Shown here in pieces: positions 43,096-52,346 of a DNA stretch of 64,000 nt; within the stretch, counting starts at the first letter, position 1; the number at the start of each line of letters is the position of its first letter. Below the pieces are notes generated by a model that saw nothing but the letters and a program-made list of their open reading frames with translations, ran no database searches and was not told the origin of the DNA. The stretch lies in the NCBI GenBank assembly GCA_030603665.1, contig JAUVXJ010000001.1, positions 436,118-500,117 of the forward strand. The letters run 5' to 3'. The stretch comes from Chloroflexota bacterium (GTDB lineage: Bacteria; Chloroflexota; Anaerolineae; UBA7937; B3-Chlor). The translations under genes were made by a program, and so were the position numbers.

Positions 43096-44454
43096 GTGAA
43101 GAACTCGTCGGCACCGCCGCGCATCCACGTCTTGGCCAAGCCCACCGGCGCGGCCTGCAACCTGGCCTGCCAGTACTGCTTCTTCTTGGACAAGGAACTC
43201 CTTTATCCGGGCAGCCGCTTCCGCATGTCCGATGAGATCCTCGAGACCTATATCCGGCAACTCGTCGAAGCGCATGGCACTCCCCAGGTCACGGTCGCAT
43301 GGCAGGGCGGCGAGCCCACTCTCATGGGCGTCGACTTCTACCGGCGAGCCATCGAGCTTCAGAAGCGGTATGCCCGGCCGGGCATGACCTTCGAGAACAC
43401 GATGCAGACCAACGGCACCCTCCTCGACGACGAGTGGTGCGAGTTCTTGAAAGAGAACGATTTCCTGGTGGGGATCAGCATCGATGGACCGAGGGAGCTG
43501 CACGACACCTACCGGGTGGACAAGGGCGGCAAACCGACCTTCGATAGGGTGATGAAGGGGCTGCGCCTCTTGCAGAAGCATGAGGTGGAATACAACGTCC
43601 TGGTGGCCGTCAACCGCACCAACGCTGACCGCCCGCTGGAGGTGTACGAGTTCCTGCGGGACGAGGCAGGCACAAGCTGGATGCAGTTCATTCCCGTGGT
43701 GGAGCGCATCGACGAGGACGGACGGCGTCTCTACCAGCAGGGCACATCGGTATCGGAGCGCTCGGTGCTGCCGGAACAGTTCGGTGCTTTTCTAGGCGCC
43801 ACATTCGACGAGTGGGTGCGCAACGACGTCGGCAAGATCTTCGTGCAGACCTTCGAGGCCAGCCTGCGCAACTGGATGGGTCTGCCCTCATCGGGAATGT
43901 GCGTCTTCGAGGAGACCTGTGGCCTGGGGCTGGCCCTGGAGCATAACGGCGATCTTTACTCGTGCGACCACTTCGTGGAGCCCGAGTACCTGTTGGGCAA
44001 TATCCAAGATACGAAGATTGGGGAGCTTGTCGCTGGCGAAAAGCAGCGGGATTTCGGGCGGGACAAGCGCGACGCCCTGCCGCGCGCCTGCCGGGAGTGC
44101 GACGTGCTATTCGCCTGCCACGGAGAGTGCCCCAAGAACCGCTTCCTCACCACCCCGGATGGTAGGCCGGGCCTGAATTACCTGTGTGCGGGCTTCAAGG
44201 CCTTCTTCCACCACGTCGACCATCCGATGAAGATCATGGCCTCGCTGATGCGCGCGGGCCGACCCGCCGAGGAGGTGATGGCGGCATTGGCTGGAGAGGA
44301 AGAGGCGGCGTTGGAGGGAGCCTTCGCCAAGACAGGGCGCAACGACCCCTGTCCTTGCGGGAGCGGATCGAAATTCAAACACTGCCATGGTCAGAAGGGT
44401 TCTGACCGTGGCGGGAAGCATCGTCGGACGTCCGCGCACCGTACTGGACCATAG
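43096..44454 (+). CDS. Anaerobic sulfatase-maturating enzyme 1 (radical SAM, with SEC-C tail)
   Basis: 452 residues. The radical SAM motif is C21-x3-C25-x2-C28 (CNLACQYC), followed by VAWQGGEPTLMG. The SPASM part carries the auxiliary-cluster cysteines (CVFEETCGLGLALEHNGDLYSCDHF, then CRECDVLFACHGECPKNRF), as in anSME. A SEC-C zinc motif (GRNDPCPCGSGSKFKHCHG) is fused near the C-terminus. The enzyme oxidises the active-site Cys of sulfatases to formylglycine in the cytoplasm, without oxygen. GTG start after GAGGTGGCCAG. All five sulfatases in the window have a Cys at this site, so they are suitable targets. A paralogue is at 57293-58591. Confidence 0.93.
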   Translation: MKNSSAPPRIHVLAKPTGAACNLACQYCFFLDKELLYPGSRFRMSDEILETYIRQLVEAHGTPQVTVAWQGGEPTLMGVDFYRRAIELQKRYARPGMTFENTMQTNGTLLDDEWCEFLKENDFLVGISIDGPRELHDTYRVDKGGKPTFDRVMKGLRLLQKHEVEYNVLVAVNRTNADRPLEVYEFLRDEAGTSWMQFIPVVERIDEDGRRLYQQGTSVSERSVLPEQFGAFLGATFDEWVRNDVGKIFVQTFEASLRNWMGLPSSGMCVFEETCGLGLALEHNGDLYSCDHFVEPEYLLGNIQDTKIGELVAGEKQRDFGRDKRDALPRACRECDVLFACHGECPKNRFLTTPDGRPGLNYLCAGFKAFFHHVDHPMKIMASLMRAGRPAEEVMAALAGEEEAALEGAFAKTGRNDPCPCGSGSKFKHCHGQKGSDRGGKHRRTSAHRTGP

Positions 44455-44645
44455 CCGAGGGCGAAGCGCAGGAAGGCGAGGCAACCGTGGAAGAAGAGAC
44501 AGCCGAGTAGCCTCGAGAATGAGGGGTGGGTCCAATGATCCGTCACTCAGATAGCAGACCAGGAGTGGTGATCGCGGGCTTCTGAGCTTGAAGCCTCGAC
44601 CTATGAGGCGGTCGCAGCGGCCAATGAATGGATCCGACGAAGGAC

Positions 44646-44873
44646 AGCAAACGGCGACCATTGATAGGCCTGGCAGGAAGAAATGCCGCACTGAACGACA
44701 CTCCTGGCGCGACCTCCACCAATTGGATCACAGAGCCCGTGAGGGTGTGATCGAAGGGATGTGAGGCAAGGCGCTGGACAGTCGTACAGCTCGGGGACTG
44801 TACAAACGTCTAGTATGAAGACTGAACGAATGGCTGATGTACTGGCGAGGAATCTCTCATATGATAGATACAG
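44646..44873. repeat. Duplicated intergenic block, copy A
   Basis: About 225 bases similar to 61022-61247: ACTGAACGACACTC, TTGGCGCGACC-type stretch, AGAGCCCGTGAG and the promoter element are shared in order. No coding frame is kept. The remainder of the 44455-45001 gap shows nothing else. Confidence 0.75.
44774..44865 (+). promoter_or_regulatory. Shared promoter/operator element, copy 3
   Basis: GTCGTACAG, 8 bases, CTGTACAAACGTCTAG (inverted repeat), then GACTGAACGAAT, GGCTGATGTA, 18 bases and TATGAT. Three half-sites instead of two. It lies 137 bases before the DUF308 gene. The leader after the -10 resembles that of copy 2 (GATACAGTAG). Confidence 0.75.
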
Positions 44874-45001
44874 TAGCTAAACAGCCCGTCATGGCTTTCA
44901 CTCCGAGTTTCCAGGATCAGATCCTGAGTGTACAGAGGGCGCCGCGGAGGTGATGGTGGACGTCTCCGAGGAAATGAAAGAGGAGAAGGAGCAGGAATAC
45001 G

Positions 45002-45544
45002 ATGACTGAAACGCATCCACCAAACTTCCCATACGTGCTGCTATTTGGCGGGATCACTTCGCTGGTCTTGGGGATTCTGTTGTTCACCCAAACTACCGCT
45101 TCGCTGGCCATCATCATGCTGCCGGTCAGCCTGGTGTGGTTCATCCTGGGGTTGTTCTCCATCCTCTCCGTCTTCTTCGACAGGTCCCGATGGGGCTGGA
45201 AGCTCTTCGGCGGGGTCATTGGCATAACGGCCGGCGTGCTGGCATTCGGGAGTCCCGTGGGCAGTACGGCAGTGGTGCCGGAGGTCGTGATCATTCTGCT
45301 GGGGGTCTGTGGCGTGCTGCTCGGTATTTCAGCGCTGGTCGCCGCTTTCCCGGGCGAGCGGTTGGGTGCTGGTACCTTTGGCGCCATCAGCCTATTCCTC
45401 GGGTTGCTGCTTTTCTTCAATCCACTGGTGGGTGGTCAGGATCTGGTCTGGGTCGTGGCCGTGCTGCTGGTCGTGCAGGGTATCCTGGGCATCTTCTGGA
45501 GCTTCATCTGGGGCTTCATCTGGAGCTTAAAGCCGAATTCGTAG
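45002..45544 (+). CDS. DUF308 (HdeD-like) membrane protein 2
   Basis: 180 residues, six helices, paralogue of 40501-41058 with the same order of helical hairpins (SLVLGILLFTQTTASLAIIML, VSLVWFILGLFSILSVFFDRSRWGWKL). The N-terminus is a short polar segment. ATG after AAGGAGCAGGAATACG. It follows shared promoter element copy 3, while its paralogue follows copy 2, so the promoter and gene seem to have duplicated together. Confidence 0.87.
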   Translation: MTETHPPNFPYVLLFGGITSLVLGILLFTQTTASLAIIMLPVSLVWFILGLFSILSVFFDRSRWGWKLFGGVIGITAGVLAFGSPVGSTAVVPEVVIILLGVCGVLLGISALVAAFPGERLGAGTFGAISLFLGLLLFFNPLVGGQDLVWVVAVLLVVQGILGIFWSFIWGFIWSLKPNS

Positions 45545-45576
45545 GGAACAGCAAAGGGGAACACCCTCGTGATGCG

Positions 45577-45786
45577 GTGGTCCACGCCGCCGTTGATGAT
45601 GCGGAGTATCACGACGAGACACACGTTGTGACCGTAGCTGATGCCGACGAAGAGGTCCGGCTCTTCTACGACCGGCATCCTTATCCGCCGCCGGTCTCCG
45701 ACCTCGACGCCAGCACCACCCGCGCGATTGCGGATTGGGTCTACAGACGGCTCGGAACCGGCGATGAAGCGAAACAGGGTCTCTGA
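45577..45786 (+). pseudogene. Fragment of a SAM-dependent methyltransferase N-terminus
   Basis: A 70-codon frame contains EEVRLFYDRHPYPPPVSDLD, a stretch I recognise from the beginning of some class-I methyltransferases, then stops. No Rossmann motif follows. It begins just after the DUF308 stop and has no clear ribosome site. Confidence 0.4.
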
Positions 45787-46051
45787 GATCTCTCGGAAAG
45801 TCGTGAGGGAATAGCGGGAGAGATGACGTGAGATGAATTGACGGCAGCGGTGTCTGAGTAGGCTGGATGGTTGGTTACTGGCTAGTAGACACAAGACCGA
45901 CGCACATAACAGCCTATCTTGTTGGACAGTGCTTTGTCGAGAAAGGAGGCCTGTTATCGAAATCAATCCTGACCAAATTGGAGTCGACTAGGGCTAGACC
46001 GAGTACCTGATCGATTGAGTAACAGACGATCAAATCAGAAGGAGAAATAAA

Positions 46052-48400
46052 ATGGTTGAAGAATTCAATGGCGTAGTCAATGAGGATATTCGTGACTCAG
46101 TACCTGATTGGGGCCCCTATGACCAGCCAAAAGCACCAGAGGGTACACCCAATGTGCTCTATATTGTGTGGGATGACGTAGGATTTTCCGGATTCGAGAC
46201 TTTCGGTGGTCCAATCGAAACCCCGACGATGAACCGCATCGCTGAAAAGGGATTGCGTTATACCCAATTCCACACTACCGCCCTCTGCTCGCCAACGCGG
46301 GCAGCGATGTTGACCGGGCGCAACCACACCACGGTGGGCATGGCCTGCATCGGCGAGGCCACCCAGGGCTTCCCCAACGCCAACGGGCATATCCCCTTCG
46401 AGACAGCCACCATCGCCGAGGTCCTGGTGGAGCAGGGCTTTAACACGTACATGTTGGGTAAGTGGCACCTCTGCCCAGAGGACGAAATGAATCTGGCCTC
46501 AACCAAGCGAAATTGGCCCACGGGCCGCGGTTTTGAGCGATATTACGGCTTCCTGGGCGGCGAGACCAGCCAGTGGAACCCGGACCTGATCTATGACAAC
46601 CACCCGGTGGAACAGCCTTATTTACCGGAAGAGGGCTACCACTTTAGCACCGACATTGCAGACCGGGCCATCGGCTTTATTGCTGATGCCAAGCAAATTG
46701 CGCCCGACAAACCCTTCTTTATCTATTACAGCCCCGGTATAGGTCATGCCCCGCATCATGTGTCTAAGGAGTGGGCCGATAAGTACAAAGGTAAGTTTGA
46801 CCAGGGCTATGAGAAGCTGCGCGAGGAGACCCTGGCCCGCCAGAAGAAGATGGGCATTGTGCCGGCGGATACGGAACTGTCACCTATGAACCCGCTGGTT
46901 GATGAAACAAGCGCAGAAGGCGCACCCTGGGCACCGTTAGACGTTGTGCTCCCCTGGGACTCGCTTAACGATGATGAGAAGAAGCTCTTTGTCCGCATGG
47001 CCGAGGTTTATGCCGGCGCGGTCAGCCACACCGACTATGAGATGGGGCGCATTCTGGACTACCTGGAGCAATCAGGTCAGTTAGACAACACCATCATCGT
47101 GGCCATCTCCGACAACGGGGCCAGCGGTGAGGGTGGTCCCAATGGCTCGGTCAACGAGAACAAATTCTTCAACAGTATCCCCGACTCGATGGAAGAGAAC
47201 CTGAAATACCTGGACGTGCTGGGTGGGCCGGAAACCTACAACCACTACTGCACCGGCTGGGCCATGGCCTTCAACACACCCTTCAAGATGTGGAAGCGCT
47301 ATGCCTGGAACGGTGGTATCTGCGATCCCCTTATCATCTCCTGGCCGAAAGGCATTAAGGCCCAAGGCGAAATCCGCCACCAATACTGCCACGTTACCGA
47401 CCTGACGCCCACTGTTTACGACATGTTGGGCCTGGAACCGCCGGCCGAAGTTAAGGGCTACACCCAATGGCCGATGGAAGGCGCCAGCCTGACTTACAGC
47501 TTCGATGAGGCGGACGCGCCGACCCAGAAAGAGACCCAATATTTCACTATGTTGGGCAGCCGAGGCATTTGGCACAAGGGCTGGAAAGCAAACACGGTCC
47601 ACCCCACCATCGCCAACTGGAGCAACTTCGACAAGGATAAATGGGAGTTGTACCACGTGGATGAGGATCGCAGCGAGGTAAAAGAGTTATCTGAGAAGCA
47701 CCCGGAGAAGCTGGAGGCGATGATTCGACTCTGGTACCACGAGGCCGGCAAGTATCAAGGCTTCCCCTTGGATGACCGCAGCCCGGTGGAAGTGTTAACC
47801 ACGCCGCGTCCGCAGCTATCGCCCCCGCGTGATCGTTACATCTACTTCCCCGGCACGTCCGAAGTGCCGGAGAGCGCGGCCGTCAACGTGCGCAATCGCT
47901 CGTACAAGATTGCGGCCAATGTCAACGTCAGCTCCAATGGGGTCAAGACCGAAGGTGTAATCTTTTCACACGGCAGTCTCTTTGGCGGACATAGTCTCTT
48001 CATCAAAGACCGAAAGCTGCACTATGTCTATAACTGGTTGGGTGAGACAGAGCAGGAGGTCGTCTCCGACGTGGAAATTCCGTCGGGCGACTGTGTGCTA
48101 GGTGTCTCGTTTGAAAAGACGGGCAATGACGACCAGCATAGTGCCGTGGGTACGCTGTCACTCTATATCAATGATCAGAAAGTGGATGAGGCAAAGATCA
48201 AGACCCAACCCGGCAAGTTCATGTTGGGAGGTGAAGGGTTGAACATCGGTAAAGATCCGGGTTCACCCGTGAGCGCAACAGCCTACCCGGCGCCGTTCGA
48301 ATTCACCGGCGGCACAATCAGCGAAGTGATCATAGACGTCAGTGGTGAGCATTATGTGGACCTCGAATTGGAGGCCCTTGGCATGATGAAACGCGATTGA
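46052..48400 (+). CDS. Arylsulfatase, long form (Cys-type), copy 1
   Basis: 782 residues, in the size class of mycobacterial AtsD. Metal and catalytic sites: IVWDDVGFSGFE (N-terminal Asp pair), C79 in ALCSPTRAAMLTGR as formylglycine precursor, GKWHLCP (K, H), and ISDNGASGEGG. The C-terminal ~200 residues (about 590-782) form a beta-rich extension seen in this subfamily. No signal peptide, so cytoplasmic. ATG after AGAAGGAGAAATAAA. By eye its codons are richer in A/T (TTA, ATT, GGT) than its neighbours, and the flanks are also AT-rich, which could mean recent transfer. Paralogue of 61441-63795. It should need maturation by the anSME. Confidence 0.93.
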   Translation: MVEEFNGVVNEDIRDSVPDWGPYDQPKAPEGTPNVLYIVWDDVGFSGFETFGGPIETPTMNRIAEKGLRYTQFHTTALCSPTRAAMLTGRNHTTVGMACIGEATQGFPNANGHIPFETATIAEVLVEQGFNTYMLGKWHLCPEDEMNLASTKRNWPTGRGFERYYGFLGGETSQWNPDLIYDNHPVEQPYLPEEGYHFSTDIADRAIGFIADAKQIAPDKPFFIYYSPGIGHAPHHVSKEWADKYKGKFDQGYEKLREETLARQKKMGIVPADTELSPMNPLVDETSAEGAPWAPLDVVLPWDSLNDDEKKLFVRMAEVYAGAVSHTDYEMGRILDYLEQSGQLDNTIIVAISDNGASGEGGPNGSVNENKFFNSIPDSMEENLKYLDVLGGPETYNHYCTGWAMAFNTPFKMWKRYAWNGGICDPLIISWPKGIKAQGEIRHQYCHVTDLTPTVYDMLGLEPPAEVKGYTQWPMEGASLTYSFDEADAPTQKETQYFTMLGSRGIWHKGWKANTVHPTIANWSNFDKDKWELYHVDEDRSEVKELSEKHPEKLEAMIRLWYHEAGKYQGFPLDDRSPVEVLTTPRPQLSPPRDRYIYFPGTSEVPESAAVNVRNRSYKIAANVNVSSNGVKTEGVIFSHGSLFGGHSLFIKDRKLHYVYNWLGETEQEVVSDVEIPSGDCVLGVSFEKTGNDDQHSAVGTLSLYINDQKVDEAKIKTQPGKFMLGGEGLNIGKDPGSPVSATAYPAPFEFTGGTISEVIIDVSGEHYVDLELEALGMMKRD

Positions 48401-48427
48401 CTTGTTGTAAGAATGTGTATTTCCACC

Positions 48428-48463
48428 GGAGCAGGTTGGGTGTGGTTTCGTCCAACCTGCTCC
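48428..48463 (+). terminator. Hairpin after sulfatase 1
   Basis: Perfect 12-bp stem GGAGCAGGTTGG / CCAACCTGCTCC with a 12-base loop, 28 bases after the stop. No T-run. Confidence 0.65.
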
Positions 48464-48593
48464 AAATAGACGAAGAGAAGAGAATGCATAATAACTAAAG
48501 ACCCAGCCCATCATCCAAGTCACAAAACATCACTTCTTCGTCAACCGATCTCACATTGGATATCGGATCAAATTAATCGAAAAGGAGTTAGCA

Positions 48594-50009
48594 ATGACTG
48601 ACAAGCCAAACATCTTGTTCTTTCACATGGACAACGTGAGCCACGGCGACTTCGGGTTCCTCGGGGGCGCCTTTCCGATCGGCGCCGAGACACCCAACGT
48701 TGATCGTTTTGCCGAAGAGAGCAAGGTCTTGACGAACTACAACGTCGAAGCGCAGTGCACGCCTACTCGTTCGGCGTTGATGACAGGGAGGCACTCTGTG
48801 CGCACCGGGTGCATTTCGGTCGTGCGCGGCTCGGGAATCGTGACCTGGGAACGAACGATCGCCAGTCAGCTGAAGGAGCTGGGCTACAACAACGCCATCC
48901 TCGGCAAGTGGCACTGTGGAAATGAACCCGGTCGCTACCCGACCGACTTCGGATTCGACTACTGGTACGGCATCGGCGGAACCTGGGACGAAGCCTTGTG
49001 GCCGACCGACCCGTGGTTCCAAAAATCAGGTCTCGAGCCCCATCATGTACAGGAATCAACCGGACCCGGTCATTTTGAGGAGCTCGAAGTGCTCGATTTG
49101 GATGTCCGGCAAAACATCGACCTGACGTTCCTGGAGAAGGGCAAGCAGTGGATGCAGGACTCTGTCGCCAAGGACGAGCCGTTCTTCCTCTACTTCAACC
49201 ACTCGAATGTCCATATGCCCACCTTGCCGAGAGAAGAATACATCCACAGCTCCAATGGGGACTCACTTGCGGACTGTATCCAGATGATCGACGGAGACTT
49301 CCAACAGCTGCTCGACAAGATCGACGAGCTCGGGATCAAAGACAACACGATCGTGGTCTTCGCGGCCGACAATGGTCGTGATACTTCGTTCCATGCAAAA
49401 GGCAATCGGGGTGCCTCAGGCAACTTCCGGGGCGGATACTTCTCAACGTATGAGGGCAACAACCGCACCGTGTGCGTCACACGCTGGCCAGGGAAGATCG
49501 AACCGGGCAAATCTGATGGGATGATGCATGTGACCGACTGGTTCCCAACCTTGATGAACCTGGTCGGCCACGAAGAAGGGATCCCGACGGATCGTGTGCT
49601 CGACGGTATCGACCAATCAGCGTTCATACGAGGTGAACAGGAAGAGTCGAACCGAGAGTACTTCCACATGTTCTTCGACAAACTGCATGTGGGTATGAGG
49701 TGGAGGAACTTCAAGGTACTCACCCACAAGATTGAGGATGGCTTTTCGCCAATTCAGAAGCTTGCCACTCCCCACATCTTGAATCTTACCGTGAACCCGG
49801 ACGAAGACCAGCCTGTCTACTTTTCAGTCGTTTCTTCGTGGCTCTTGTACGACATATATGGGCCCAAGACCCGTGAGCTCATGCAGTCATTGGCGGCGGA
49901 TTCCATACCTTTTGGGTCCCCGGCTGACTACGAGCCCCACGAGGCGGACGACGACAAGAAGGACCACCCCTTGCTGGAGAAGCTCGGGGAGGTCTTCCAC
50001 GCGCGATAG
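48594..50009 (+). CDS. Sulfatase 2 (Cys-type)
   Basis: 471 residues. The first metal site reads FFHMDNVSHGDFG, with Asn in place of the second Asp, and C55 in AQCTPTRSALMTGRHSVR is the formylglycine precursor. Also GKWHCGNEPG and ADNGRDTSFH. It is shorter than copy 1 and lacks the beta extension. It is closest in layout to 58629-59987, which has the same DN variant. No signal peptide. ATG after AAAAGGAGTTAGCA in an AT-rich leader. Substrate not predictable. Confidence 0.92.
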   Translation: MTDKPNILFFHMDNVSHGDFGFLGGAFPIGAETPNVDRFAEESKVLTNYNVEAQCTPTRSALMTGRHSVRTGCISVVRGSGIVTWERTIASQLKELGYNNAILGKWHCGNEPGRYPTDFGFDYWYGIGGTWDEALWPTDPWFQKSGLEPHHVQESTGPGHFEELEVLDLDVRQNIDLTFLEKGKQWMQDSVAKDEPFFLYFNHSNVHMPTLPREEYIHSSNGDSLADCIQMIDGDFQQLLDKIDELGIKDNTIVVFAADNGRDTSFHAKGNRGASGNFRGGYFSTYEGNNRTVCVTRWPGKIEPGKSDGMMHVTDWFPTLMNLVGHEEGIPTDRVLDGIDQSAFIRGEQEESNREYFHMFFDKLHVGMRWRNFKVLTHKIEDGFSPIQKLATPHILNLTVNPDEDQPVYFSVVSSWLLYDIYGPKTRELMQSLAADSIPFGSPADYEPHEADDDKKDHPLLEKLGEVFHAR

Positions 50010-50162
50010 CGGGCTCGTCTGAGCGGAAGATGTGTTCTACCTTTTGAAGATGCAAGATAGGAGCTCCGCCCCTTTCGAACCAGCTTAGTCATCAGGATAG
50101 GGAAGACCATTCAGAGCAGATGGGTAGGGACGAGTGAGGAACGACCGGGCGATCAAGAAGAA

Positions 50163-51470
50163 ATGGAGTTCTTAACCATGGGCAGCGGACGCCCAGAGTT
50201 CGCCGATGACTCTCGAGATGAAAGGGCGTACCAACGGCGGCTCCACAGAGCCCGGCGCTCTGTGACCGAGGCTGTGAGCGAGAACCAGTGGCTGCTCCCG
50301 GTGGTGGGCTCCCTAATCGGGGTGCTCCTGGCGCTCGTGCTGGGCCGCGCTGGGGGGGACCCGGACCCCGACGCTTGGTCCATCACAGTGGAGGAGGCGA
50401 GGAATTCTGTGCTAAGCGCTCTCTCCATTCTCTTCGCCGGGCTCAGTATCGTGCTCGCCCTGGGCTCGGTCACTATCCAGAATGTTGTGGGGCGCTTCTC
50501 GCTGCGCATGCTACGAATCTACCTGAGGAATCCTAGGGACAAGGCCGTCGTCGCCGTTTTCGCCATGGCAGCCACCTTCATCCTGGCAGAGTGGTTCCAG
50601 CTCAGTGCACTACCCTCCGAGGCGCTTGCGCCGGTAGGTGGCGTCATAATGGGCGTGCTGCTGCTATTTTTCAGCGGAGCGATGATTGTCTGGTACATCG
50701 TCGCCCTCACCAGTTGGTTCCGGGTCGACCTCACTGCGCGACGCATCGCGAGGATCACCCTCGGGGCCGCCCGCTCTGCGGAAAGAGCGCAGCGCGAGGA
50801 CTCCCCGGCAGGGGAAGGGTCCCTGGAGCGGCCCCCGGATGCGATTTCGGTGCTCGCCCACCGCTCGGGGTATCTCACGGATGTCGACACGCAAGAGCTA
50901 CTCGACCTTGCCGCGCGGTACGATGCCGAGTTTGTGATCGACCACGGAATAGGGCGCAGCGTCGTCCGCGGCGAGCCCATAGGTTGGATCGCGGCAGGGA
51001 AGAGCGCATCCGACAGGCTGCCGCCGCCCGACCGCGTAGCGGAAACGATCGGTATCAATGAGGAGCGGGAGCTGGATCGGTCCGTCGGGTACGGAATCGT
51101 CGTGCTGGTCGACATCGCGATCATGGCGCTGTCCCCCGGCGTAAACGATCCCAACACTGCCGTGCAGGTCATCGAAGAGATGACACTCCTCTTTCCGCTA
51201 CTCGCTCAAGTTGGGATGGGTCCCTACGGCCAGACCGACGCAGAGGGGAGACAGCGAGTCGTCGTCCGCGCCTCGACGCTCGGCGACTACGTCGAGATGG
51301 CCACGGCGCAGATCGTTCTATACAGCGGCGGAGATCCCGCGGTCATCAAGGCGCTGCAGCGCTTCGCTCGCGTCCTCGAGGGGCTGAACCTGACGGAACG
51401 CGACCGGGAGGCAGTCGACACCTTCGCCTCGCGGGTCCGCGGACTCACAGCAGAGATGCGAGAGGCATAA
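50163..51470 (+). CDS. DUF2254 membrane protein
   Basis: 435 residues. Four N-terminal helices (about 40-190; VVGSLIGVLLALVLGR, SALSILFAGLSIVLALGSVTIQNVVGRFSLRML) and a large soluble C-terminal domain with VDIAIMALSPGVNDPNTAVQVIEEM, which is the DUF2254 hallmark. Function of the family is unknown. Start at 50163, or 15 bases on at 50178, where GGAG lies 9 bases before ATG. The next gene follows after 52 bases. Confidence 0.88.
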   Translation: MEFLTMGSGRPEFADDSRDERAYQRRLHRARRSVTEAVSENQWLLPVVGSLIGVLLALVLGRAGGDPDPDAWSITVEEARNSVLSALSILFAGLSIVLALGSVTIQNVVGRFSLRMLRIYLRNPRDKAVVAVFAMAATFILAEWFQLSALPSEALAPVGGVIMGVLLLFFSGAMIVWYIVALTSWFRVDLTARRIARITLGAARSAERAQREDSPAGEGSLERPPDAISVLAHRSGYLTDVDTQELLDLAARYDAEFVIDHGIGRSVVRGEPIGWIAAGKSASDRLPPPDRVAETIGINEERELDRSVGYGIVVLVDIAIMALSPGVNDPNTAVQVIEEMTLLFPLLAQVGMGPYGQTDAEGRQRVVVRASTLGDYVEMATAQIVLYSGGDPAVIKALQRFARVLEGLNLTERDREAVDTFASRVRGLTAEMREA

Positions 51471-51522
51471 GGACAAACAGTTATCAAGTGACTGGGGTAC
51501 CAAAGAAAGGCAACAACAGCGC

Positions 51523-52080
51523 ATGAGAAGAGTGTTCAGCCTCTCGCGTTACCTGGTCCTGATTGCGGTCGTCGGTCTCCTCTTGGCCGCAGCGGCAGTC
51601 TTTGTCTTCGCCAGCATCGCTACCGTCCAGATCATCATCGAGTCATTTCAGCATGGCGAGTACAATGCCGAAGGCGCCCGCATGCTTAGCGTAGAGTTCA
51701 TCGAAATGGTCGATCTTTTCCTGCTGGGCACCATTCTGCTGATTACATCCGTCGGCCTCTACCAGCTCTTCATCGAGCCCAACATGGATCTGCCGGAATG
51801 GCTAGTGGTGACCGATCTGGAGCAGCTCAAGTTCAACCTGCTGGTGGTCATCGTCGTCATGTTGGCGGTACTCTTCCTCGGTAAGGCAGCAGGCGATCTG
51901 GCCGAAGGCGATGGCATTCTCGAGTATGGCGTGGCTGTCGCGGCCGTCCTCGCTGCGCTGGCCCTGGTAGTTTGGGTCTTCCAACGCGTCGTCGCTGCCG
52001 AAGAAGAGCACCTTCATGAGCTCCTACAGGAGGCGCGTGGAGATGAGGCGGGGGAGGCTACCACCGATGATGGGGGATGA
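51523..52080 (+). CDS. UPF0114 (YqhA-like) membrane protein
   Basis: 185 residues with four helices. Family features are SRYLVLIAVVGLLLAAAAVFVFAS and the pair VEFIEMVDLFLLGTILLITSVGLYQLFIEPN. The C-terminus is acidic and cytoplasmic (LQEARGDEAGEATTDDGG), longer than in E. coli YqhA. Only AAAGG some 12 bases upstream serves as a ribosome site. Likely cotranscribed with the DUF2254 gene. Confidence 0.88.
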   Translation: MRRVFSLSRYLVLIAVVGLLLAAAAVFVFASIATVQIIIESFQHGEYNAEGARMLSVEFIEMVDLFLLGTILLITSVGLYQLFIEPNMDLPEWLVVTDLEQLKFNLLVVIVVMLAVLFLGKAAGDLAEGDGILEYGVAVAAVLAALALVVWVFQRVVAAEEEHLHELLQEARGDEAGEATTDDGG

Positions 52081-52139
52081 CTGATCTGTCACGATCAGGA
52101 AAGGAGGGAATCTCTGAGCAATCACAAGTCACCACACCG

Positions 52140-52320
52140 TGTCCATGTGTAGACCAGGCCTGCCGGCGCCATGTGTAACTTGGCCAGCGAAGGGGCTGCC
52201 GATCGCCGCAGACCGCGCAGACTACCCACCCGCCGGGCTCAGCCACGGGCGAGCGTGGCCGCGGTGTTTGAATAGTCGGGCGGAGGGACCAAGCACGCTG
52301 CCCAAGAAACCCGTTGCATG
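52140..52320 (+). pseudogene. Possible relic of a third sulfatase maturase
   Basis: A short stretch reads TRPAGAMCNLASE, like KPTGAACNLACQY at the radical SAM site of the two intact maturases. Near the end, TGCCCAAGAAACCCGTT resembles the CPKNRF codons. The middle ~300 codons are missing. It lies just upstream of sulfatase 3. The match is short, so caution applies. Confidence 0.35.
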
Positions 52321-52346
52321 AGTGGTACGAAAAGGAGAATAGAATC

